Assembly (NCBI GenBank): GCA_900544975.1
Contig: UQXI01000005.1
Location: 1 to 64,000, forward strand
Source of the DNA: an uncultured Eubacteriales bacterium
GTDB taxonomy: Bacteria; Bacillota; Clostridia; Oscillospirales; Oscillospiraceae
Length of the DNA stretch: 64,000 bases
Reading direction: 5' to 3'
Position 1 is the stretch's first letter; the number at the start of each line of letters is the position of its first letter. This document shows, piece after piece, positions 33,956 through 42,643 of this stretch. Position numbers and translations under genes: made by a program. The notes beneath the pieces were generated by a model that did not search any database, was not told the origin of the DNA, and worked only from the letters and a program-made list of their open reading frames with translations.

Positions 33956-34594
33956 CTATAGGCTGGAGTAACCGTTTCCTGTGACTACCGCTTCGACCTT
34001 CACGCCCTGGCGGCACAGGGGGCAGCTTTGGGCCGGATAACTGGCATAATCCGGCAGATCCCACAGATGAAACAGGGAGTTGATGGGGGTGCCATCTGCA
34101 GCCGCGCTGGTGGCGCTGTAAATGGCAGAAACGCCGACCACCTTGCCGCCATAGTAGCGGACGCACTCCATGCTCCGGGCGATGGTAAGGCCGGTGGTCA
34201 CGGAAGCCATCAAGATGAGGACATGCTTGCCTCTCAGCATAGGCTGGAGATTCTCCCGAAAGAGGAGCTGAGACTCGCTGTTGAGCTCTGGGGTGATCAC
34301 ATAAATGGTCTGATGGGCGTTGATGGACATGAAGCCGGCCTTGGTCAATTCTTCCGCCAAGCAGGCCCCCACCACTTGCATACCGTCTAAACAGACAATG
34401 GTATCTACAATGGTGCTGGTCACATACTGCTTGACCAGGGCCTTTGCCACGGCCTGTGCTTCGCTGAGGCGGCTCTTCTGAAAGGTCACGTCGATCAGAT
34501 AATTGATGTGACTGTGACTGGTGGCAAAATGTCCTTTGGCTACCCGCAGGGCAACGTTGCTCTTTCGCACAGGAAGTTTGACAAGATTCAACAT
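33956..34594 (-). CDS. Orotate-phosphoribosyltransferase-like protein
   Basis: The 212-residue protein has the type I PRTase layout: a hood-like N-terminus, IVDTIVCLDGMQVVGACLAEEL, and the PRPP-loop position HVLILMASVTTGLTI. The usual Asp-Asp before the loop (DDVITTG) reads MASVTTG, so PRPP handling may differ. A CPLCRQG Cys pair lies near the C-terminus. ATG 34594 follows GGAGGAG. It may be a regulator or salvage enzyme; true PyrE activity is unproven. Confidence 0.72.
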   Translation of the reverse strand: MLNLVKLPVRKSNVALRVAKGHFATSHSHINYLIDVTFQKSRLSEAQAVAKALVKQYVTSTIVDTIVCLDGMQVVGACLAEELTKAGFMSINAHQTIYVITPELNSESQLLFRENLQPMLRGKHVLILMASVTTGLTIARSMECVRYYGGKVVGVSAIYSATSAAADGTPINSLFHLWDLPDYASYPAQSCPLCRQGVKVEAVVTGNGYSSL

Positions 34595-34659
34595 GGATGA
34601 CTCCTCCGATTCCAAAAGGCGCTATGCCCAGCCTCTGCTGTGCAAAACGCCTTTTTTTC

Positions 34660-34689
34660 ATTGTACAATATGTTTGTGTGCAAATGCAA
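34660..34689 (-). promoter_or_regulatory. Promoter of the PRTase-like gene
   Basis: On the minus strand TTGCAT, 18-nt spacer, TACAAT, about 65 nt before the ATG. Confidence 0.5.
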
Positions 34690-34833
34690 GAGGAAGCTCC
34701 AAGTTTTTCTTCGGCATATCGACGAGATTTGCCTTCGGTTTTTGTGCAACCTGCTCAAATTCAAAATCTGCCCCATGCCCTTATGTAGCAGGATGACGGG
34801 GGATGGACCTTTATGTCCACTTTCGCGGAATTT

Positions 34834-34892
34834 TGTCGAAGGAACTCGAAAAAGAAATAAAGTGTTGAAATATGTATTTTTACCATTATAAT
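34834..34892 (+). promoter_or_regulatory. 0A box and promoter of the second Spo0A-C gene
   Basis: A consensus 0A box TGTCGAA (34834-34840) with a weaker CTCGAA (34845-34850) lies just upstream of TTGAAA (34865-34870), 16-nt spacer, TATAAT (34887-34892). Position upstream of -35 suits activation by Spo0A or by the gene product itself. Confidence 0.55.
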
Positions 34893-34920
34893 CATAAAAA
34901 AGAGAAGAGGAGGGAACGCT

Positions 34921-35253
34921 TTGGCAGAGCTGGATGAGATACTTTATCAGCTTGGGGTTTACCCAACGCAGCGTGGCTATCAAATCACCAACATGGCTGT
35001 CACCATCGGCTGGAGGGAACCTGAAAAACTGCAAATGTTGACCAAATGGTTATATCCTGCTGTGGCCTTGAAATGTGGCTGTAGCAACGCTGCCGTGGAA
35101 CGGAATTTACGTGCCACGGTCAACCGAGCCTGGGATACCAACCCCGGTCTGGTTTCACAAATTGCGAAGAGGGAGCTTGCCAGCTCCCCCACCGCTGGGG
35201 ATTTTGTGTGGATGCTTTGCAGGTATCTGACCGAAAAACAGGAAGGAGCGTAA
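34921..35253 (+). CDS. Spo0A C-terminal-domain-only protein (second copy)
   Basis: This 110-residue protein again contains only the Spo0A effector fold: LYQLGVYPTQRGYQITNMAV, LYPAVALKCGCSNAAVERNLRATVNRAW and PTAGDFVWMLCRYL align with Spo0A helices including the recognition region. There is no receiver. Start is TTG 34921 with AGGAGG 8 nt upstream. Both lone copies carry CxC in the same place (GARCNCAW, LKCGCSN), which Spo0A lacks. Likely a DNA-binding modulator of sporulation or stationary-phase genes. Confidence 0.75.
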   Translation: MAELDEILYQLGVYPTQRGYQITNMAVTIGWREPEKLQMLTKWLYPAVALKCGCSNAAVERNLRATVNRAWDTNPGLVSQIAKRELASSPTAGDFVWMLCRYLTEKQEGA

Positions 35254-35272
35254 TCGAGATGTACTTTTGCGG

Positions 35273-35301
35273 TTGAAAATCAGGGATCCTCGTGTTACTA
35301 T
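35273..35301 (+). promoter_or_regulatory. NUDIX gene promoter
   Basis: TTGAAA, 17-nt spacer, TACTAT, 34 nt before the NUDIX ATG. Confidence 0.55.
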
Positions 35302-35334
35302 CATACCACTGATGTTGATACAGGAGGCATCCAT

Positions 35335-35778
35335 ATGGGAAGAACCGCACCCAACGGCACCCCGGTGGTGGTGCAGACCGGCGCCAGTGTCATTGTTATC
35401 AATCCCGCTGGCGAAATTCTCATGCAGCAGCGCCAGGACGACGGCACCTGGAGTTACCCCGGCGGTCGGGTTGAAATCGACGAGACAGTGGAAGACGCCG
35501 CCCGGCGGGAGGTCTTGGAAGAATCCGGCCTTATTGTAGGCAAGCTGGAGCTTCTGGGCGTCTTCTCCGGGAAAGAGCTGAACCACGTCTATCCCAACGG
35601 CAACGAAGTCTGCGGCATTGACATTGTATACGTCAGCCGGGACTACACCGGCTCCCTCCACTGCACCGACGGAGAGTCCCTCCGCCTGGGCTTCTATCCC
35701 CCAGACCATCTTCCCCACCCCATATCGCCTATGAACGCCAAGCAAATTGCAGCCTACGTGCAGAGCATTGGAAAATAG
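35335..35778 (+). CDS. NUDIX hydrolase
   Basis: It hydrolyses nucleoside diphosphates linked to another group. The 147-residue protein has the complete NUDIX box, GGRVEIDETVEDAARREVLEESGL (residues about 43-66), fitting GX5EX7REUXEEXGU. The ATG 35335 follows AGGAGG. The substrate is not predictable. A strong hairpin follows. Confidence 0.92.
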   Translation: MGRTAPNGTPVVVQTGASVIVINPAGEILMQQRQDDGTWSYPGGRVEIDETVEDAARREVLEESGLIVGKLELLGVFSGKELNHVYPNGNEVCGIDIVYVSRDYTGSLHCTDGESLRLGFYPPDHLPHPISPMNAKQIAAYVQSIGK

Positions 35779-35858
35779 GCAGCGGTTGTTTCCAGCCCTC
35801 GTCCAAAGGACAGGTATGCCCCCCGCCACCGGCCCAAAAGTGCAGACTGAAGGGAAGT

Positions 35859-35902
35859 GAAAAGCGCTATGCAAATGGAAGGACCATGGCATAGCGCTTT
35901 TC
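35859..35902. terminator. Bidirectional-type terminator after NUDIX gene
   Basis: A 14-bp perfect stem GAAAAGCGCTATGC/GCATAGCGCTTTTC with A and T runs on its two sides. Confidence 0.78.
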
Positions 35903-36007
35903 CCATATCGCATACGGATACACAAACTCGAAAAACGTCATTGACTTTGAGATATAGGCGCTTTATAATGGTAAAGATCGTTTTAACGGACTTGGCATTG
36001 GGGGGGT

Positions 36008-36727
36008 ATGCAATTGGAAGATCAGAATTCTGGGACGGTACAGTCTGTCCTGCGGACGGAAGAAAAGTATCTCTTATCATACCCACAAGCCCTGAAACTG
36101 CAAAGCAAGCTACGTCATCTGCTGCCTGTTGACGCCTTCGGTGGCGAGAATGGGTACCGGGTCCGCAGCTTATATTTTGACTCGTTTCACAATACAGACT
36201 ATCACGATAAGAGCGCCGGAACTTATCACAGGAAAAAGGTCCGTCTTCGTATTTATGATGAACGGCAAACGGATGCAAAACTGGAGCTGAAAGAAAAACA
36301 TGGCGCCTTGCAGCATAAAATCAGCGTGACGATATCCAGGCAGGATGCGGAGCAGCTGTGCCAGGGAGACTATCACGTGCTACTGGAATATCAAACGCCG
36401 GATGCGATGCGCTTATATACTATAATGGCTCTGAATCTTTACCGTCCTGCGGTGATTATTGAATATGACCGCCTGGCATTTACGTATGATTTGTTTTCTA
36501 CACGGATTACGTTGGATTCCAACGTTCGGTCATCTGAGCTGGTGTTGGACCTGTATCAGCCTATATTGCCGTGGGACTATGTAGTCAATCAATCTGTGAT
36601 TTTAGAAGTGAAGTACAACCAGCTTCTTCCGGGCTTTCTATCGGATGTGCTGGACCATGAGAATTTGAACAAGCTGTCTGTGGGGAAATATGCCCTTGGA
36701 CGGAGGATATTGGACCGATATATATAA
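36008..36727 (+). CDS. VTC-domain polyphosphate-polymerase-like protein
   Basis: The 239-residue protein folds as a VTC tunnel domain: RTEEKYLLSYPQA, YRVRSLYFDSFHNTDYHDK, RKKVRLRIYDE, LELKEKHG, VIIEYDRLAF, LEVKYNQLLPGF carry the basic and acidic residues lining the tunnel. In yeast VTC4 this domain makes polyphosphate from ATP; in bacteria it occurs beside DUF4956 and CotH genes, as here. ATG 36008 has only a weak ribosome site (GGGGGGG). First gene of a three-gene operon. Confidence 0.85.
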   Translation: MQLEDQNSGTVQSVLRTEEKYLLSYPQALKLQSKLRHLLPVDAFGGENGYRVRSLYFDSFHNTDYHDKSAGTYHRKKVRLRIYDERQTDAKLELKEKHGALQHKISVTISRQDAEQLCQGDYHVLLEYQTPDAMRLYTIMALNLYRPAVIIEYDRLAFTYDLFSTRITLDSNVRSSELVLDLYQPILPWDYVVNQSVILEVKYNQLLPGFLSDVLDHENLNKLSVGKYALGRRILDRYI

Positions 36728-36742
36728 AAAGGGGAAGAAAGT

Positions 36743-37414
36743 ATGACCAAACAAGATATTTGGGATCTGTTCTATGGGGTAGATACAGCGATGCGTGGAA
36801 GGAACATCGTCGCGGTTCTGGTTGCGGCAATGATCATTGGCGCCGTGATCTTCATCACGTACCGGGTGACCCATCTGAGTACAGCATATTCTGCCAAAAT
36901 CAATGCGACCAATGTGGCAGTTACGCTCATTACTGCGGTGATTATGCTTATGATCAGCAGCAATATCGTCATTTCTCTGGGAATGGTGGGTGCACTTTCT
37001 ATCATCCGGTTCCGTACCGCAATTAAGGATCCTTGGGATACCGTATACATTTTTTGGGCAGTGGTCGAGGGACTGGCAGTGGGTTCCCAGAATTTTAAAC
37101 TGTCCTTCATTGCCGTAATCTTCATTGGGATGGCGCTGATTCTCTTGAGTTGCCATACTACCCTGCTTCACCGATATTTGTTGGTGGTGCGATGTGATCC
37201 GGAAACCGAGCCACAGCAGGTTCAGACTGTAATTGCCACGCATCACAAGCATTGCAAGCTCCGGGCTGCAAACCGCTCTGCGAACTCCAGCGAATTGATC
37301 TTTGAGGTGTTTGTACGGAAAGCCTTTCAGCTTTCTCTCATTGCCAAATTGCAAGCCATGCCTGGAGTTGTTGCAGTCAATTTCTTAGAGGAAACGGGGG
37401 ATACTGTGGGATGA
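36743..37414 (+). CDS. DUF4956 membrane protein
   Basis: The 223-residue protein has four predicted membrane segments (residues about 20-135) with the family motif SLGMVGALSIIRFRTAIKDPWDTVYIFWAVVEGLAVG and a soluble C-terminal ferredoxin-like region. It is nearly always encoded between VTC and CotH genes; a channel or scaffold role is guessed. It starts 15 nt after the VTC gene and overlaps CotH by 4 nt. Confidence 0.88.
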   Translation: MTKQDIWDLFYGVDTAMRGRNIVAVLVAAMIIGAVIFITYRVTHLSTAYSAKINATNVAVTLITAVIMLMISSNIVISLGMVGALSIIRFRTAIKDPWDTVYIFWAVVEGLAVGSQNFKLSFIAVIFIGMALILLSCHTTLLHRYLLVVRCDPETEPQQVQTVIATHHKHCKLRAANRSANSSELIFEVFVRKAFQLSLIAKLQAMPGVVAVNFLEETGDTVG

Positions 37415-39708
37415 AACACGGTATCAAGGCGAAATTGTCTGTTTTCATTGGATTTGCGGTGCTTTTGACTGCGGTGGTATTCCTCAGCGCTCAGAGAGAG
37501 GATGCCAAAGTTCTGGAGCTGATTGCTGAGGAAGGTACCCATCCCCTGATTGATTTTTTCATTGAGCGGGATGCAGGTACCGCCACGGTGTCATTGTTAC
37601 TGGCGCCGGGTATTCCGCGGGAAGCTCAGATTTATTATACCCTGGATGGAAGTGACCCGGACGCAACTGATGCATGTTATGTGGAGCCTCTTGTTCTGCC
37701 GTGTGAGGATGTGGGCAGGGGAGTCACGGTTCGTGCGGTGGTCTCTTATGGCGACCAGCTGTCCTCAACTTTTACAAGGACGGTATTGCCATTGGAGAAT
37801 GCCGGATTGCCTGAAGACGTGGTCATTGTAAGTATTTCAATCGATCCCGATCATCTGTATGACTATGAGACCGGAATCATGGTGGAGGGCAAGACAAAGG
37901 ACGATTTTATTGCAGCAGGGGGCGACTACGACAGCTTACAGCCTTGGCAGCTGCCTGCAAATTTCAAACAGCGGGGAGAAAATTGGATCCGGGATGGATA
38001 TGCAGAGTTCTATGATAGCCAAGGGAACTTATTGGGAGGACGAGATGTGGGCATTAGCATTGCTGGCGGCGCCTCCTCGTATTATGATATTAAATCTCTG
38101 AAGCTTTCTGCAAACTGGAACCGCCCCGGGGAACCTGCAGATTTTCCGGCCAGTTGGCTGTTTCCCCCGTCTGCAAAAGGGACAACGGTGCCAGCTGTCG
38201 ATTCTTATAACAAAGTGATTGTGCGCAACGGTGGACAGGATCGGGATGGTACCCTGTTACTATGGAATGTGCTGTCGCCACTGGCCAAAGAATCCGGACT
38301 TACCCATGTAGCAGACGCAATACCAGCCATTGTGTATTTAAACGGAACGTATTATAGCTATATGTGTCTACAGCAACATGTAAACAGGGATTACCTTGGC
38401 AACCTCTATGGTCTGGACAAAGAACAGATCGTTGACAATGAGTTGAGTACAGAGGCGGACCTGTTAAGGATCACCGGCTTGGGCCAGCTCCTACAGCAAG
38501 ACATTCGGGACCCTGCGGTCCGGGAACGGGTTGAACAGATTGTAGATGTGGACAATCTCTTTTTGTACTATGCCTTTGAGATGGTAGTGAATAACCTGGA
38601 CTGGATACACAATAACTACCGGTGCTGGCGTTACACTGGGGAGAACATGGAGGGCAATGCGTTTTCCGATGGACGGTATCGTTTCATCCTCTATGATTTG
38701 GATGTTTGCTTGCGTCAGACCCCCGATCAGTTTGAGGAGTTGTTGACAGAAGGATCCTACTATTACTCGGAGCTTTTGAACTTCCTTTTGGGAGATTCCG
38801 GATACCGCGAAAAATTTGTGAACAATGTGTTGAACCTTACGAATACAACGTTAAGCCCAGAAACCTTGTGTGCACGCCTAACGGTGGAAAAAGAGAAACA
38901 GATGGTTCTGAGCCAGAATGAAAAGTTTGGTTGTTTCATTACCAAAAGCTTATCCGAAACCTCAGAAAAGGTTTACGACGAGGTATATGAAATGGCTTTC
39001 AACCGGGAACGCGCGATCCATGCGCATTTGGAGAATGATTTCTCTTGTCAAAAGGCCTATACACTGTCCATTTCAGTAGATGCCCCGGGAAGCTGTGTGC
39101 GTCTGGAAAATATGCGGCTTGCCTATGGTGACCACTATACAGGTACCTACTTTGCAGAGTGTGGCGTCACGTTACATCCGGAGATTGGACCGGATCAAGA
39201 GTTTGATCACTGGCTTGTAAATGATGTGGTCTATGACACACAGACACTCTATCTGGATGCTGCGAACATTGGGACGTCCTCGTCTGTGGAGGTCATATTG
39301 GTCACAAAGGCTTGTCGTACCGGGAAGCTGGTCATCAACGAGGTTTATTCCAAGGGGACTGCGGATTGGATTGAACTGCGGAATGTAGGTAGTGAACCGA
39401 TGGACTTGTCCGGAATTTGCATTTCTGACGATCCCGGAAAACCTCGAAAATGTGCACTCCCACAGGTTACGTTAGAACCGGGAGAATTGCTGGTGTTGCT
39501 ATGTAAGAACAATCTGACATTAGCCGGGCACTTGGTAAATTTCAACCTTTCAACGGGAGAATATTTGCTGCTCACCCAGGAGGATGGAACACAAATAGAC
39601 GGTTTGTGCATTCCCAATTTGCCAGAAGGAACCAGCTATGGTCTGTCGGAACAGACGGGGCAGTATATTATATTGGAGTTTCCAACCAAAGGGGAGCCCA
39701 ATGGTTGA
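37411..39708 (+). CDS. CotH-family protein with lamin-tail domain
   Basis: This 765-residue exported protein has a single N-terminal hydrophobic anchor (residues about 7-27), a chitobiase/FN3-like domain (YYTLDGSDPDATDACY), and the CotH kinase core with GRDVGISIAGGASSYYDIKSLKL and YRFILYDLDVCLR (the DxD metal site). A C-terminal lamin-tail domain (LVINEVYSKGTADWIELRN, LEPGELLVLLCK, FNLSTGEYLLLTQEDG) follows. CotH proteins of spore coats are atypical protein kinases. Here the context with VTC and DUF4956 suggests an envelope phosphate or polyphosphate role. Confidence 0.88.
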   Translation: MKHGIKAKLSVFIGFAVLLTAVVFLSAQREDAKVLELIAEEGTHPLIDFFIERDAGTATVSLLLAPGIPREAQIYYTLDGSDPDATDACYVEPLVLPCEDVGRGVTVRAVVSYGDQLSSTFTRTVLPLENAGLPEDVVIVSISIDPDHLYDYETGIMVEGKTKDDFIAAGGDYDSLQPWQLPANFKQRGENWIRDGYAEFYDSQGNLLGGRDVGISIAGGASSYYDIKSLKLSANWNRPGEPADFPASWLFPPSAKGTTVPAVDSYNKVIVRNGGQDRDGTLLLWNVLSPLAKESGLTHVADAIPAIVYLNGTYYSYMCLQQHVNRDYLGNLYGLDKEQIVDNELSTEADLLRITGLGQLLQQDIRDPAVRERVEQIVDVDNLFLYYAFEMVVNNLDWIHNNYRCWRYTGENMEGNAFSDGRYRFILYDLDVCLRQTPDQFEELLTEGSYYYSELLNFLLGDSGYREKFVNNVLNLTNTTLSPETLCARLTVEKEKQMVLSQNEKFGCFITKSLSETSEKVYDEVYEMAFNRERAIHAHLENDFSCQKAYTLSISVDAPGSCVRLENMRLAYGDHYTGTYFAECGVTLHPEIGPDQEFDHWLVNDVVYDTQTLYLDAANIGTSSSVEVILVTKACRTGKLVINEVYSKGTADWIELRNVGSEPMDLSGICISDDPGKPRKCALPQVTLEPGELLVLLCKNNLTLAGHLVNFNLSTGEYLLLTQEDGTQIDGLCIPNLPEGTSYGLSEQTGQYIILEFPTKGEPNG

Positions 39709-39772
39709 GAGACAGAAGCGGCCCGAGCCCCATCACGTCCAGCGGAACAGCGAAATAAGATCAATATTTTCT

Positions 39773-39812
39773 TACTTCCGGTAGCCCGGTTTGGGTTACC
39801 GGAAGTACTTTT
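39773..39812 (+). terminator. Terminator of the VTC-DUF4956-CotH operon
   Basis: TACTTCCGGTA/TACCGGAAGTA stem with a 13-nt loop followed by CTTTTA. Confidence 0.75.
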
Positions 39813-40035
39813 AGGATGCAAAGCACTGTAGATTCGCCACAGACTGGTGCAAGAGGCTGCATAATCTAGTTGGCGGACATATAGATCCGCTCCTGCAACG
39901 ATGAGAGACCCTGGAAAGAAGTTGCCTGAGAGATTTTTGTGTTTTTAGGTGTTTCCTGGGGACAGCTCGATGGCAGCTACCAGATAGTTGCATCTCCAGT
40001 GCAGATCCCTTTGTTTTTTCTGCTTTTTTCTGCCA
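39813..40035. other. Intergenic stretch with a decayed repeat arm
   Basis: GGCGGACATATAGATCCGCTCC (39874-39895) is a degenerate GGGGCGGACC-family arm. The rest holds no gene I can support. The region 39900-40020 is rich in short inverted repeats and could be part of the eut leader. Confidence 0.4.
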
Positions 40036-40066
40036 ACACCCGGTGACAACCGGGTGTAAATTTTTC
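40036..40066 (+). terminator. Terminator-like hairpin 65 nt before eutG
   Basis: ACACCCGGT/ACCGGGTGT with a 4-nt loop, then AAATTTTT. Since the CotH operon already has a terminator, this may be an attenuator of the eut operon. Its loop does not fit the A1/G4 hexaloop rule of ANTAR-type EutV targets. Confidence 0.5.
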
Positions 40067-40130
40067 TGGAGTTTCCACATGTTTTGGCCGGTCCGGGAAA
40101 TACTACCTCTGACAAACATGGTAGAAAGCG

Positions 40131-41219
40131 GTGGTGTCCTTGCAGACCTTTGCCTGCGGAACCAAAATCATTGCCGGGCCCGGCGCCCGGTGGAGTTTAA
40201 AAGACCAGGGGGCCAAGCGGGTCTTCCTGGTGACCGATTCCTTTTTCTCAGAGAAAGGCACAGCCCTGGAAATTGCCCAGGCACTGGGGGAAACTTACGA
40301 GATTTTCGATCAGGTGATCCCAGACCCCACGGCAGAATTGGTGGCCCGGGGCACGGCCCGGCTGAAGGCCTTTCATCCGGACCTGGTGGTGGCCCTGGGG
40401 GGCGGCAGCCCCATGGATACGGCCAAAGCCATGGTGTATTTTTCCGGCGAGCAAATTCCCCTGGCAGCCATCCCCACCACCTCCGGTTCTGGAGCGGAGG
40501 TGACGGATTTTGCCATTGTGACCCATGATGAAGTGAAGCACCCCTTGGTCAGTGAGCGCCTCCGGCCCCAATGGGCCATTCTGGACAGCGAGCTTCTGGC
40601 GGAGCTGCCCCGGAGCCTCATTGCCGATGCAGGCTTCGATGTCCTGGCCCATGCCCTGGAGGCGGTGGCCGGGCGGAATGCCAGCCCCATCACCGACGCC
40701 CTGGCCCGGGACGCCTTCCGCACGGCCTATTCCCTGCTGCCGGCATCCTACGGCGGGGATCCCTCTGTGCGGCTGGCCATTCATCAGGCGGCCACCATGG
40801 CGGCAATGGCCTTTTCTCAAGCAGGTCTTGGCATTTGTCATGCCCTGGCCCACAGTCTGGGGGGCCAGTTTCACGTCCCCCATGGGCGGCTCAATGCGAT
40901 TTTGCTGCCCACCGTGGTGTCCTACAACGGGGTGGCAGCCGGGGCGGCCTATACGGCCTTAGCCAGGCAGGCAGGGCTGGGCGGTTCTGCCGAGGCCATC
41001 GCCCTGCGGAACTTGAAAAACGGATTGGTACGCCTGCGCCGGGAGCTGCGCCTGCCGGCTACCCTGGCGGAAGCCGGCGTCGCTCCCCGGGACCTCCAGC
41101 GGAATCTGGGGACCATTGTAGAGGCGGCTCTGGCAGACCCCTGCGGCAAAACCAACCCGGTGGAGCCCACCCGTGGGCTTCTGGAGGAGATTTTGAAGGA
41201 GGTTGCAGGCCGTGGGTGA
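40131..41219 (+). CDS. eutG: Iron-containing alcohol dehydrogenase EutG
   Basis: It reduces acetaldehyde to ethanol, regenerating NAD inside the microcompartment. The 362-residue protein shows the NAD-binding GGGSPMDTAKAM, the TTSGSGAEVTDFAIVT motif, and Fe-binding residues in DAGFDVLAHALE and HALAHSLGGQFHVPHG. The start is uncertain: GTG 40131, GTG 40134 or TTG 40140, all behind a weak AGAAAG. Leading the operon is unusual, as eutG often sits inside. The stop overlaps eutA. Confidence 0.9.
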   Translation: MVSLQTFACGTKIIAGPGARWSLKDQGAKRVFLVTDSFFSEKGTALEIAQALGETYEIFDQVIPDPTAELVARGTARLKAFHPDLVVALGGGSPMDTAKAMVYFSGEQIPLAAIPTTSGSGAEVTDFAIVTHDEVKHPLVSERLRPQWAILDSELLAELPRSLIADAGFDVLAHALEAVAGRNASPITDALARDAFRTAYSLLPASYGGDPSVRLAIHQAATMAAMAFSQAGLGICHALAHSLGGQFHVPHGRLNAILLPTVVSYNGVAAGAAYTALARQAGLGGSAEAIALRNLKNGLVRLRRELRLPATLAEAGVAPRDLQRNLGTIVEAALADPCGKTNPVEPTRGLLEEILKEVAGRG

Positions 41220-42588
41220 GACCTTGCACTCTGTGGGTATTGATGTGGGAACTTCCACCACACAGCTGATTCTCTCCCGCCTGACAGTGGAAAACCGGGC
41301 CAATGCCTATGCGGTTCCCGATTTCACCATCGGAGACCGGGAGATCCTGTACCGGAGCCCCATTCACTTCACCCCGCTGCGGTCTGCCACTGAGTTGGAT
41401 GCAGCAGGCATCCGGCAGATTGTGGCAGAGGAATACCGGCTGGCGGGGATCCAGCCCCAGCGGGTATCCACCGGCGCCATCATCATCACCGGGGAAACTG
41501 CCCGGAAGGAAAATGCCCGGGCAGTGCTGGATAGCCTGAAGGAATTTGCCGGGGAGTTTGTGGTGGCCACCGCCGGCCCGGACCTGGAGAGTGTCCTGGC
41601 CGCCAAAGGCGCAGGTGCGGAGCGATTTTCTGCACAGACCGGCAAAACGGTTCTCCACATGGACATCGGCGGCGGAACCAGCAATCTGGCCCTGGTGGAA
41701 TCCGGGCATGTCACCCAGACCGGCTGCCTGAATGTGGGTGGACGGCTCATCAAAATCGCAGGGGGCGTGGTGCAGTATGTGTCCCCTGTTTTGAAGAGCC
41801 TTTGCAGCCTGACCCCTGGCCAGCGGGCCACAGAGGCGGACCTGGCGCCGGTGGTGGAGCGTCTGGTTCAGACCCTGGAGATTGCGGCAGGGTTGCGGCA
41901 GGGAGAGATTCCCCCCGACCTGCTCACCAATCGGAGCATTCCCCTGCCGCCGGGGCAGATCACCCTGTCCTTCTCTGGCGGTGTGGCGGATCTGATTCGG
42001 GAGAACGACCAGGAAGCCTTTGCCTATGGGGACATCGGCGTGCTGCTGGGCCGGGCCATTCGGCGCAGCGCCCTGTGTCAGGGCGACTATGTACTGGGGG
42101 AGGAGACCATCCGGGCTACGGTCATCGGGGCTGGTTGCCACAGCACCCAGCTCTCCGGCAGCACGGTGTTTGCCCGGGATGTGGCGTTTCCCCTGCAGAA
42201 TTTGCCGGTGCTCGCCCTCACGGATCAGGAGCAGGCCCTTCCGGCCCGGCCCCTGGCAGAGCGAATCCGGCAGCTCCGGGCCCGTTGGGAGGAGGATACC
42301 CCGGCAGCCCTCTTTTTGCCCGGTCTGCAAAATCCGGGCTATGACGACCTGTGGGATCTGTCCGGCCGCCTGGCGGAAGTACTGCCCCAGCTGGGCAGCC
42401 CCGGGGTAGTGGTCACCGGGACGGACATGGCCAAGGCCCTGGGCCAGGCATTGGCCACCCGCCTGCCGGGGCCGCTCCTGTGCCTGGACGGTCTGGACCT
42501 GTCCGAAGGCAGCTTCCTGGATGTGGCCGCTCCGGTGGCGGCAGGGAGCGTATATCCGGTGGTCAAAAAGACCCTGGTTCTGGCCTGA
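41212..42588 (+). CDS. eutA: Ethanolamine ammonia-lyase reactivase EutA
   Basis: This Hsp70/actin-fold ATPase swaps damaged cobalamin out of EutBC. The 458-residue protein has SVGIDVGTSTTQLILSRL and HMDIGGGTSNLALVESG as the two phosphate loops. I take GTG 41212 as start because GAAGGAGG lies 10 nt upstream; TTG 41203 is too close to that site. It overlaps the eutG stop by 8 nt. Confidence 0.92.
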   Translation: MGETLHSVGIDVGTSTTQLILSRLTVENRANAYAVPDFTIGDREILYRSPIHFTPLRSATELDAAGIRQIVAEEYRLAGIQPQRVSTGAIIITGETARKENARAVLDSLKEFAGEFVVATAGPDLESVLAAKGAGAERFSAQTGKTVLHMDIGGGTSNLALVESGHVTQTGCLNVGGRLIKIAGGVVQYVSPVLKSLCSLTPGQRATEADLAPVVERLVQTLEIAAGLRQGEIPPDLLTNRSIPLPPGQITLSFSGGVADLIRENDQEAFAYGDIGVLLGRAIRRSALCQGDYVLGEETIRATVIGAGCHSTQLSGSTVFARDVAFPLQNLPVLALTDQEQALPARPLAERIRQLRARWEEDTPAALFLPGLQNPGYDDLWDLSGRLAEVLPQLGSPGVVVTGTDMAKALGQALATRLPGPLLCLDGLDLSEGSFLDVAAPVAAGSVYPVVKKTLVLA

Positions 42589-42643
42589 GCAGGGACCGGC
42601 TGTTCCAGTGGAACCTGCCAACAAATCAAAAGGAAGTGAATCC

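Noticed and set aside
39811..40119. A 102-codon minus-strand frame upstream of eutG
   Set aside because: It spans a decayed repeat arm and a terminator hairpin and has no ribosome site.
39813..40130. Cobalamin or TPP riboswitch before the eut operon
   Set aside because: Short matches such as CTGAGAGA or GCCAC occur, but no ordered set of conserved boxes can be assembled.
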